Shown here piece by piece: positions 7,171-13,555 of a stretch of 14,670 nucleotides of DNA. The DNA lies in the NCBI GenBank assembly GCA_002383405.1, contig DFYS01000172.1, forward strand, positions 23,313 through 37,982, given 5' to 3'. The notes beneath the pieces are model-generated. The model made no database searches. It saw nothing but the letters and a program-made list of their open reading frames with translations, and was not told where the DNA came from. This DNA comes from Moorella sp. UBA4076. Its GTDB lineage: Bacteria; Bacillota; DSM-521; Neomoorellales; Neomoorellaceae. Each line of letters begins with the position of its first letter. Positions within the stretch are counted from its first letter, which is position 1. Made by a program: the position numbers and the translations under genes.

Positions 7171-8153
7171 AGTGCAATCAGTATCGGGAACTCCTGTCGC
7201 CGTACCTGGACGGTGTTTTACCGGCTGACCAGCAACGCAGCCTGGAAAACCACCTGCAGCAGTGCTCGTCCTGTCAGGAGGAATTGGAAGCCCTGCGCCG
7301 GACTGTGACCCTGCTCCAGACCTGGTCGGAAGCGGAACTGGAGCTGCCGGCCGGCTTTGCAGCGCGCCTGCATTCGCGGCTGGAGGCGGCCTGCCGGCCC
7401 TGGTACCGGCAGCTGCCGAAGGGCTGGTTATCCCTGGCGGCGGCGGCAGCCGTTATGGTGGCGGTAGCCCTTACTGCTTATGCCGATTATTTCCATTTCC
7501 CCGCCATCCTCCTGGACCGGCAGCAACGAGCACTCAAGCAGGAACTAAATATACAGGATCAAGCCCTGCCGGCACCGGCAGCTCCGGACCCGGCGGCATC
7601 TGCCGAAAGCTACGCACGGGAAGCCTTTGACCAGCAGAGCATTGCTACTGAGCCCCAGCAGGAAGCGGCACCGCTCTCCCTGCCGGCGTCACCTCCCCGG
7701 CAGGAGCAGAAAAGCACCAAATCGCCGCCGCAGCAACCGGTGACAAACGGCCGCGAAAGGAGCCCGGACCCCCCGGCGGGTAATAACGGTTTCCGGGGCC
7801 AGAAACAGGACCCGGCTGTTAACGAAGCCCCTGGTATTACAGGAGAAGAACCGGCAACGGGGAGTCCCCCGCCTGAAGGCCGGGACTGCGACCAGCTGCC
7901 GGGCAGGGGCGGCGGCTGCCCCGGGGGAAATGAGGATAAAGTTCCACCGGATTGTGAAAATGGCAATGGCGGTGATCCTGATGACCAGAAGGGAACAGTC
8001 CCGGGGGAGGTATACAAAGACCTCAAAGTACCGGCGCCCAAGCTGTCCCCGGCAGTAATGCCGGCGTTAGTAACACCACCGCCGGGAGCGACAGTTAATG
8101 AAGACCAGAGCGCGATAAACGCCCCGGAATGCAGCGACCTGCCGCTGCAATAG
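7167..8153 (+). CDS. Membrane anti-sigma factor with zf-HC2 domain and long low-complexity outer tail
   Basis: The likely cognate anti-sigma of the preceding ECF factor. The N-terminal zf-HC2 (anti-sigma zinc) motif has C3 and H29-x3-C33-x2-C36, with the SPYLDGVLP helix start typical of the family; it should bind the sigma factor in the cytoplasm. One membrane helix lies at about residues 87-106 (GWLSLAAAAAVMVAVALTAY). The remaining ~215 residues would be extracytoplasmic. They are rich in Pro, Gln, Gly, Ala and Glu, have no domain I recognise, and contain four cysteines at 241, 251, 263 and 322. The start overlaps the sigma stop by 4 nt, which usually keeps the pair near stoichiometric. The signal sensed cannot be read from the sequence. 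Confidence 0.85.
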   Translation: MKCNQYRELLSPYLDGVLPADQQRSLENHLQQCSSCQEELEALRRTVTLLQTWSEAELELPAGFAARLHSRLEAACRPWYRQLPKGWLSLAAAAAVMVAVALTAYADYFHFPAILLDRQQRALKQELNIQDQALPAPAAPDPAASAESYAREAFDQQSIATEPQQEAAPLSLPASPPRQEQKSTKSPPQQPVTNGRERSPDPPAGNNGFRGQKQDPAVNEAPGITGEEPATGSPPPEGRDCDQLPGRGGGCPGGNEDKVPPDCENGNGGDPDDQKGTVPGEVYKDLKVPAPKLSPAVMPALVTPPPGATVNEDQSAINAPECSDLPLQ

Positions 8154-8201
8154 GCCCAGGGAGCAACACCTGCACCCCCGCTGGCAGAGGATACTGCCCA
8201 G

Positions 8202-8236
8202 AAGCCACCCTCACCTTAGAGGGTGGCTTGCTTTGT
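8202..8236 (+). terminator. Terminator after the sigma/anti-sigma operon
   Basis: A perfect 11-bp stem pairs 8202-8212 (AAGCCACCCTC) with 8219-8229 (GAGGGTGGCTT), loop ACCTTA. The partial T run GCTTTGTCGT follows, with a further T5 at 8244-8248. It sits about 50 nt after the anti-sigma stop. Confidence 0.8.
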
Positions 8237-8266
8237 CGTACCCTTTTTGCCCACCATCTTTCCATT

Positions 8267-8297
8267 CGCAACCCTATCAGGGTGCGAGGATTTTTTT
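8267..8297 (+). terminator. Second, tandem terminator upstream of polA
   Basis: CGCA-a-CCCT pairs with AGGG-TGCG around the loop ATC (8267-8286, one bulged A). Four nucleotides later there is a run of seven T (8291-8297). Together with the hairpin 40 nt upstream it insulates polA from sigma-operon read-through. Confidence 0.65.
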
Positions 8298-8333
8298 AAT
8301 TTGTGCGTCTGCACTGCTGGGTGGGGAAAACAA

Positions 8334-8362
8334 TTGCGTTCGGCGCCGGAAAAAGATAAAAT
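8334..8362 (+). promoter_or_regulatory. Sigma-A type promoter of polA
   Basis: TTGCGT (8334-8339) and TAAAAT (8357-8362) are 17 nt apart. The expected transcription start near 8369 gives a leader of about 27 nt before the polA ATG. The CGGCGCCGG part of the spacer is palindromic, but I have no evidence that it is an operator. Confidence 0.75.
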
Positions 8363-8395
8363 ATAGGCAGCGTTTTAAAAGAAGAAGGTTGATAT

Positions 8396-11047
8396 ATGCC
8401 GGCCAACAAAGACAGACTGCTTCTGGTGGACGGGAACAGCGTAATTCACCGTGCCTTCCACGCCCTGCCGCCCCTAAAGACGACGGCGGGCGTCCAGACC
8501 AACGCCGTGTACGGTTTTGCTACCATGCTGCAAAAGGCGCTGCAACTGGTAGACCCTGCTTATGTTGTTGTCGCCTTTGATCACAGCAAGGTGACCTTTC
8601 GCCACGGTCTGTACGAAGAATATAAAGGGACGCGGCCGGAGACCGACCCGGAACTGCGGCCGCAGTTCGCACTGGTTAAACGCCTTCTGGACGCCTGGCA
8701 GCTGCCCGGTTGCGAGGTGGAGGGTTTTGAGGCTGACGACCTCATCGGCACCCTCAGCTGCCGGGGGCAGGAGGCCGGGGTAGAGGTTTTAATCCTCAGC
8801 GGCGATCGCGATGTCCTGCAGCTGGTCAATGAGGATGTTAAAGTCCTCTTGATGCGGCGCGGTCTTTCCCAGGTGGATATACTGGATCGGGAAGCCCTTA
8901 TCAGGACCTATGGCCTGCAACCCGCCCAGCTCATTGACGTCAAAGCCCTGATGGGCGATAAATCTGATAATATTCCCGGCGTACCCGGAGTGGGGGAGAA
9001 GACGGCTGTGCAGCTGGTCCGCCAGTACGGCGATCTGGAGGGTGTCCTCGCCCGCGCCGGCGAGGTCAAAGGGCGCAAAGTGGCGGCCAACCTGGTTCTT
9101 TATGCTGACCAGGCCCGTCTGGCCAGAAAACTGGCTGCTATACGCTGCGATGCGCCGGCGGACCTCGATCTCCAGGCCTGCCGCCGGGGGAAGCCGGACT
9201 ATGAAGCCATCCTGGCCCTGTATAAAGAGCTGGAATTCAACAGCCTGGTCAAGGACGTCCTCAAGGCCATGGCTGGCGAGGGGACGGCAGCAACGCCCGC
9301 CGCCGCTGTTAAAACCCTGACCATACCTGAACCCCTTACCCTGGGCAGTTTGGAAGAACTGACAGCCCTGGCCGGGCGCCTGGTCGGGGAACAGGAAGTC
9401 GCCCTGGCGATGGCCTTCAATAATACTAACTACCTGGATGCCGCGGCTTTAGCCGCGGGACTGGCCTGGGAAGACGGGGCGGCCGTCCTGGGTACGGCCG
9501 GGGTCCCGGCGGCCGGTCTGGCCGGCGCCCTCGAACCCCTGCTGGCGGCGGGGCCGCTCTTTCATGACGCCAAGGCGGCCCTGGCCTGGCTCCAGAGAGC
9601 CGGGGCGACTATCGCCAACCCCGGGGGAGACACTATGGTCGCCGGCTACCTCCTCAACCCCACCGCCTCCCGCTACGATTTAGCGGAACTCTGTCTGGAA
9701 CATCTGGACCTGGCCCTGGTAGACGATGAATCGCTGCTATTGACTGCAGCCCGGCGGGCGGTGGCCACCAGGCTTTTGCACCGGGAGCTGGCAACCAAAC
9801 TGCAGGTGGCCGGTATGAGCGAGCTTTACCGGCGGGTAGAGCTCCCCTTGACCCGCATCCTGGGCGAAATGGAGGTCTACGGCGTGGCCGTGGATCTGGA
9901 GACCCTGGAGCTTATGGGCGCCGAGCTGGAAGGCAATATTGCCGCCCTGACGGCGGCAATCTACGACCTGGCCGGCGAGGAGTTTAACATCAACTCCTCC
10001 CAGCAGCTGGGGCACATCCTCTTTACGAAACTGGGCCTGCCGCCGGGGAAACGGACCAAGACCGGCTTTTCCACCGATGCCGCCGTGCTGGAAGAGCTGG
10101 CGGCGCAGCACCCCATTGCCGCCAAACTGGTGGAATACCGGCAGCTGACCAAGCTGAAATCCACCTATGTGGACGGCCTCAGGCCCCTGGTCGACCCCCG
10201 CACGGGCAGCTTGCATACCAGTTTTAACCAGACAGTGACGGCTACCGGCCGCCTTTCCAGCAGCGAACCCAACCTGCAGAATATCCCGGTACGCCTGGAA
10301 ATGGGCCGGCGCCTGCGCCGGGCTTTTGTACCCCATGCTCCCGGCCGCCTCCTCCTGGCTGCCGACTACTCCCAGATCGAACTCCGCGTCCTCGCCCATA
10401 TTTCTGGTGATACCGGCATGATTGCCGCCTTCCGCAACGGTGAAGACATCCATGCCCGTACGGCGGCCGAGGTCTTCGGCGTCCCCCTGGAGGCAGTGAC
10501 CCCGGCCATGCGCCGCAGCGCCAAGGCGGTTAATTTCGGTATTGTCTACGGTATCAGCGATTTCGGCCTCAGCCGCGACCTGGGGATCAGCCGCAGTGAA
10601 GCCCACGAATATATTGAGCGCTATTTCCAGCGTTACCCGGGCGTCAGGACCTATATGGAAGAGGTAGTGGCGCGGGCGCGGCAGGATGGTTATGTGACCA
10701 CCCTCCTGGGCCGGCGCCGCTACCTGCCGGATCTCTTCAGCAGCAATCATACGGTCCGCAGCTTTGGCGAGCGGGCGGCGATGAATACCCCCATCCAGGG
10801 CAGCGCTGCCGATATTATCAAGATCGCCATGGTCAAGATTTTTCACCTGCTGGCGGAGCAGTACCCGCAGGCCTGGATGGTCCTCCAGGTTCACGACGAG
10901 TTGATTTTTGATATCCTCGCGGAAGAATTACTGCCCGTAGCCGACCTGGTCAAAGAGGGTATGGAGCAGACCCTGGAGCTGCAGGTGCCTTTGCAGGTGG
11001 ACCTCAAATACGGCCCCAACTGGTACGATATGAGAAGTGAGAAGTGA
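8396..11047 (+). CDS. polA: DNA polymerase I
   Basis: Repair and Okazaki-maturation polymerase, 883 aa, full length. The N-terminal 5' nuclease (about 1-290) has D12 in LLVDGNS, GFEADDLIG (D114, D115), SGDRD (D137, D139) and GDKSDN (D188, D191), followed by the helix-hairpin-helix PGVPGVGEKTA. The middle domain (about 300-480) lacks the acidic D-x-E of exonuclease motif I, so 3'-5' proofreading is probably absent, as in Thermus and Bacillus-type Pol I. The polymerase domain has motif A DYSQIELR (D657), motif B RRSAKAVNFGIVYG (K710, F714) and motif C QVHDE (D834). Phe at 714 is the usual residue at the dideoxy-discriminating site. AAGG at 8385-8388 is 7 nt before the ATG. The last residues (MRSEK) and the stop are encoded inside a 7-nt repeat array that leads straight into mutM. 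Confidence 0.97.
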   Translation: MPANKDRLLLVDGNSVIHRAFHALPPLKTTAGVQTNAVYGFATMLQKALQLVDPAYVVVAFDHSKVTFRHGLYEEYKGTRPETDPELRPQFALVKRLLDAWQLPGCEVEGFEADDLIGTLSCRGQEAGVEVLILSGDRDVLQLVNEDVKVLLMRRGLSQVDILDREALIRTYGLQPAQLIDVKALMGDKSDNIPGVPGVGEKTAVQLVRQYGDLEGVLARAGEVKGRKVAANLVLYADQARLARKLAAIRCDAPADLDLQACRRGKPDYEAILALYKELEFNSLVKDVLKAMAGEGTAATPAAAVKTLTIPEPLTLGSLEELTALAGRLVGEQEVALAMAFNNTNYLDAAALAAGLAWEDGAAVLGTAGVPAAGLAGALEPLLAAGPLFHDAKAALAWLQRAGATIANPGGDTMVAGYLLNPTASRYDLAELCLEHLDLALVDDESLLLTAARRAVATRLLHRELATKLQVAGMSELYRRVELPLTRILGEMEVYGVAVDLETLELMGAELEGNIAALTAAIYDLAGEEFNINSSQQLGHILFTKLGLPPGKRTKTGFSTDAAVLEELAAQHPIAAKLVEYRQLTKLKSTYVDGLRPLVDPRTGSLHTSFNQTVTATGRLSSSEPNLQNIPVRLEMGRRLRRAFVPHAPGRLLLAADYSQIELRVLAHISGDTGMIAAFRNGEDIHARTAAEVFGVPLEAVTPAMRRSAKAVNFGIVYGISDFGLSRDLGISRSEAHEYIERYFQRYPGVRTYMEEVVARARQDGYVTTLLGRRRYLPDLFSSNHTVRSFGERAAMNTPIQGSAADIIKIAMVKIFHLLAEQYPQAWMVLQVHDELIFDILAEELLPVADLVKEGMEQTLELQVPLQVDLKYGPNWYDMRSEK

Positions 11048-11059
11048 GAAGTGAGATGC
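11032..11059. repeat. Tandem heptamer array across the polA stop and mutM start
   Basis: GAGAAGT occurs three times without a gap (11032-11052), followed by the decayed copy GAGATGC. Read in the register GAAGTGA, the copies start at 11034, 11041 and 11048. Because 7 is not a multiple of 3, the three TGA triplets (11038, 11045, 11052) fall in all three frames; the second is the polA stop. The array occupies the place where the mutM SD should be. Confidence 0.9.
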
Positions 11060-11060
11060 G

Positions 11061-11885
11061 ATGCCCGAACTACCGGAGGTAGAGACCATTAAACGTACCC
11101 TTGCCCCCCATCTCCAGGGACGCACTATCGCCGGGGTGGAGGTCCATCACCCCGGCGTTATTGCGATTCCCGACGCCGATAGCTTCGCCCGGATACTGGC
11201 GGGGAAAAGGATAACCGGTCTGGAACGCCGCGGCAAATACCTCCTCTTTAATCTTGACGACGACTATGGCCTGGCAGCCCATTTGCGGATGACCGGGCGC
11301 TTGGTCCTGGCAGCGTCAGTTGACCCCCTGCCGCCTCATACCCATATAGTTTGGTACCTGCCCGGGGATCTCACCCTGCGCTGGGTGGACAGCCGCCGCT
11401 TTGGCCGCCTCTATCTTGCCCGGAAAGACGAAGTAGTGTTCAAGACCGGGTTAAAGGAACTGGGGCCGGAACCGCTGGACCCGGCCTTTAATAGCGCCAC
11501 CCTGGCCGCCATCTGCGCCGGCCGCCGCCGCCCCGTCAAACAGGTCCTTCTGGACCAGCGCCTCCTGGCCGGGATCGGCAATATCTACGCCGATGAGATA
11601 CTCTTTGTCGCCGGCCTCGACCCCCGCCGGCCGGCAGCCTCCCTGAATCAAGAAGAGGTGGCATGCCTGCGGGGGGCGATACAAGCTGTTCTGGAGCAAG
11701 GGATTGCCAACCATGGTACTTCCATCAGAGATTATGTCGACGGCAGCGGCCGCCAGGGGAGCAACCAGGACCACCTCCAGGTTTACAGCCGCACCGGCCG
11801 GCCCTGCCCCCGCTGCAGCCAAATACTGGTGCGGGTGCGCCTCGGCGGCCGCAGCACCCACTTTTGCCCCCGCTGCCAGGTATAG
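11061..11885 (+). CDS. mutM: Formamidopyrimidine-DNA glycosylase (Fpg/MutM)
   Basis: Base-excision repair enzyme that removes 8-oxoguanine and formamidopyrimidines and cuts the abasic strand (AP lyase). At 274 aa it is the normal length. The start MPELPEVET supplies the catalytic P2 and E3; K59 in RRGKYLLF matches the conserved catalytic-site lysine, and HLRMTG and GIGNIYADE are present. The C-terminal zinc finger C249-x2-C252-x16-C269-x2-C272 is intact. The ATG is fixed by the essential N-terminal proline. It starts 13 nt after the polA stop and lacks a canonical SD: the heptad array, whose GAAGTGA units match GAGGTGA at 6 of 7 positions, sits there instead. Translation is probably coupled to polA. 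The polA-mutM order is common in Firmicutes. Confidence 0.97.
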   Translation: MPELPEVETIKRTLAPHLQGRTIAGVEVHHPGVIAIPDADSFARILAGKRITGLERRGKYLLFNLDDDYGLAAHLRMTGRLVLAASVDPLPPHTHIVWYLPGDLTLRWVDSRRFGRLYLARKDEVVFKTGLKELGPEPLDPAFNSATLAAICAGRRRPVKQVLLDQRLLAGIGNIYADEILFVAGLDPRRPAASLNQEEVACLRGAIQAVLEQGIANHGTSIRDYVDGSGRQGSNQDHLQVYSRTGRPCPRCSQILVRVRLGGRSTHFCPRCQV

Positions 11886-11983
11886 GGCGGCAGGAACTTC
11901 AGCCGGAACATGACAGGCACGGATACCACCGCGCTGCGTATATTGTTAGGAAAAATGACGGGGTAAAGATGGGATAATCTGCC

Positions 11984-12130
11984 ATGTTTATGTATATCGG
12001 TCTGTGCCAGTTGCTCCTGGTACGGGCGGGTATATTCCTTAAGAGCTACTGGCGAAGGGATAATCTGGGCTGGCGGGGAGCGGCCATCCCGGGTTTGATA
12101 CTAATCGCCATCGGCCTCTGGCGATTATAG
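11984..12130 (+). CDS. Small hydrophobic (membrane) protein, 48 aa, unknown function
   Basis: A 48-codon frame between mutM and coaE whose product is strongly membrane-like. It has a hydrophobic N-terminus (MFMYIGLCQLLLV, residues 1-13), a basic centre with KSYWRRD, and a second hydrophobic helix ending GLILIAIGLWRL. The stop is 13 nt before the coaE ATG, and the coaE SD (AGGAG, 12129-12133) overlaps the stop codon. Its own SD is weak. In Bacillus the gene between mutM and coaE is ytaF, a multi-spanning membrane protein. The C-terminal GLILIAIGLW pattern resembles helices of that family, so this could be a shortened remnant or an unrelated small protein. I do not assign a function. Confidence 0.5.
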   Translation: MFMYIGLCQLLLVRAGIFLKSYWRRDNLGWRGAAIPGLILIAIGLWRL

Positions 12131-12143
12131 GAGTGGTAATCGG

Positions 12144-12839
12144 ATGTTCATTATCGGTCTTACCGGCGGGATTGCCTGTGGCAAGAGCACCGTGGCCGCC
12201 ATCTTAAAAGAGCTGGGAGCAGTCATCATCGATACTGACCGGGTGGCCAGGGAGGTGGTAGTCCCGGGCCGGCCTGCCTACCAGGAGATAGTGGCCGCCT
12301 TCGGCCCGCTGGTCCTTCAGCCCGGCGGCCAGCTGGACAGGCCGGCCCTCGCTCGGATTATCTTTAATGACCCAACCGCCAGGGAACTTCTGAATGCCAT
12401 TACCCACCCCCGCATTCAGGAGCGGGTGCAGGAGCTCCTGGCCGGGCTGCAACGGACCAATCCCGAGGCGGTGGTGGTCATCGAAGCCCCCCTTTTGTTC
12501 GAGGCCGGGATGGAGAAGATGGTCGACGCTGTCTGGGCGGTTACTGCCCCGGCACCGGTACGGCTCAAAAGGCTGATGGCCAGGGATAACCTCTCCCGAC
12601 AGGAAGCTGAGAGCCGCTGCCGGGCTCAAGGGGAGGAAACGGCGCGGCTGCGCCGCGCCACCAGGGTACTTTCCACCGCTGGCGACCTGGACGCCACCCG
12701 GGCCGCTGTCCAGGCGGCCTGGCAGGAGCTGCAGCGCCGCCTGGGCGGCAAGCGGGAACCAGAAGCGAAAGGGGGCGCTCCCGGCTGCGCGGATAGAGGC
12801 CACCTGGATGAAAGCCGGGCCCCAGGAGGCACCCAATGA
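12144..12839 (+). CDS. coaE: Dephospho-CoA kinase
   Basis: Catalyses the last step of coenzyme A synthesis, ATP-dependent 3'-phosphorylation of dephospho-CoA. The P-loop is G8-GIAC-G13-K14-S15-T16. The family motifs IIDTDRVAREV, THPRI, EAPLLFEAGME and the RLMARDNLS lid segment follow. At 231 aa it is about 30 residues longer than usual. The extra C-terminal tail after ~residue 200 (KREPEAKGG ... GGTQ) is low-complexity and probably outside the fold. AGGAG at 12129-12133 is 10 nt before the ATG. The stop overlaps the ATG of a 22-codon ORF (ATGA), and that ORF's SD (AGGAGG) is encoded within the coaE tail. Confidence 0.96.
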   Translation: MFIIGLTGGIACGKSTVAAILKELGAVIIDTDRVAREVVVPGRPAYQEIVAAFGPLVLQPGGQLDRPALARIIFNDPTARELLNAITHPRIQERVQELLAGLQRTNPEAVVVIEAPLLFEAGMEKMVDAVWAVTAPAPVRLKRLMARDNLSRQEAESRCRAQGEETARLRRATRVLSTAGDLDATRAAVQAAWQELQRRLGGKREPEAKGGAPGCADRGHLDESRAPGGTQ

Positions 12840-12904
12840 GGATTACAGGGCGCGCCGGATTTGACGTAGTTCAGGGCGACCTGAACCCGGGAGGTGTCCT
12901 ATGA
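12836..12904 (+). CDS. 22-codon ORF coupled to coaE and the lytic transglycosylase gene
   Basis: ATG 12836 has a perfect AGGAGG SD 6 nt upstream (12824-12829), better than many of the larger genes here. Its frame ends at TGA 12902-12904. It overlaps coaE by ATGA and the next gene by ATGA, filling the gap exactly. The product begins MRITGRAGFDVVQGD and has no motif I recognise. The SD of the next gene (GGGAGGTG, 12889-12896) lies inside it. It may be a leader peptide carrying ribosomes to the transglycosylase gene, or a small protein in its own right. Confidence 0.45.
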   Translation: MRITGRAGFDVVQGDLNPGGVL

Positions 12905-13449
12905 GGAAAAAAGGGCGGTGTTTTTTATGGTTGCTGCTATTACTGGCCCTCCTTACCTGGCTCCTGCCCCGTGCCGGGCGGCTGCTTTACCCCTTACCTT
13001 ATAAAGATCCTATCGTCACCTATGCCCGGCAGGAGCGGCTGGATCCCCTGCTGGTGGCGGCAATCACCAGGGTCGAGAGTAAATTCTACCCTCGCGCGAT
13101 GTCGGAACAGGGCGCGCGGGGGTTAATGCAGCTTATGCCGGATACCGCACGGCTGGCAGCCGGGCGTCTCGGCCTGCTCTACAATGAGGACAGTCTCTTT
13201 AGCCCGGAGTACAACCTGCGCCTGGGTACCTGGTACCTGGCGCAGCTGGTCCAGGAGTTCGGCGACCTTATTCCGGCCCTGGCGGCTTATAACGGCGGCC
13301 GGGGGAATGTCCATAACTGGCTGGAGCAGGGGATATGGGACGGCAGCAGCAGCCTGTCTCAGGTTCCCTACCCTGAAACCAGGGAATTTGTCCGCCAGGT
13401 ACTTAAGAATTATCGCGTCTACCGAGTTTTATATCCCGGTGTCCGCTAG
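12901..13449 (+). CDS. Membrane-anchored lytic transglycosylase (SLT/GH23 type)
   Basis: A cell-wall enzyme of 182 aa that would cleave the glycan strands of peptidoglycan, giving 1,6-anhydro ends. A short basic start (MRKKGR) and a Leu-rich helix at residues 8-22 act as signal anchor; I see no clear cleavage site. The SLT domain starts at about residue 36. The catalytic glutamate is E59 in ITRVESKF, followed by GARGLMQLMP (71-80), the NLRLGTWYL helix and ALAAYNGG. There is no LysM or other wall-binding domain. GGGAGGTG (12889-12896) is 4 nt before the ATG, and the start overlaps the upstream 22-codon ORF. Genes of this type often follow coaE in Clostridia, where they are annotated as sporulation-linked or general wall hydrolases; which applies here is not visible. 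Confidence 0.93.
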   Translation: MRKKGRCFLWLLLLLALLTWLLPRAGRLLYPLPYKDPIVTYARQERLDPLLVAAITRVESKFYPRAMSEQGARGLMQLMPDTARLAAGRLGLLYNEDSLFSPEYNLRLGTWYLAQLVQEFGDLIPALAAYNGGRGNVHNWLEQGIWDGSSSLSQVPYPETREFVRQVLKNYRVYRVLYPGVR

Positions 13450-13522
13450 CAGGTATTTGTCGCCAGAATCGGTAGAACCCTATTTCAGAAGAGTTCCCCC
13501 GCGCGGAGCGCGCCGTGATGGA

Positions 13523-13538
13523 TGAAAATCTATTTTCA
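13523..13538. promoter_or_regulatory. Perfect 7+2+7 palindrome upstream of the nicotinate phosphoribosyltransferase gene
   Basis: TGAAAAT-CT-ATTTTCA is a perfect inverted repeat, AT-rich in a GC-rich setting. It is placed 17 nt before the GTG start and directly against the likely SD (AAGGGAG, 13538-13544). This suits a repressor operator or an RNA element that could mask the SD. No regulator is identified. Confidence 0.35.
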
Positions 13539-13555
13539 AGGGAGCGGATATTAGA

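Noticed and set aside
9737..10894. 385-codon minus-strand frame opposite the Pol I polymerase domain
   Set aside because: Antisense shadow of a highly conserved polymerase region; no recognisable protein features.
13500..13512. CGCGC-GGA-GCGCG mini-hairpin upstream of pncB
   Set aside because: Five-bp stem with no T tract, in GC-rich sequence; expected by chance and not convincing as a terminator.
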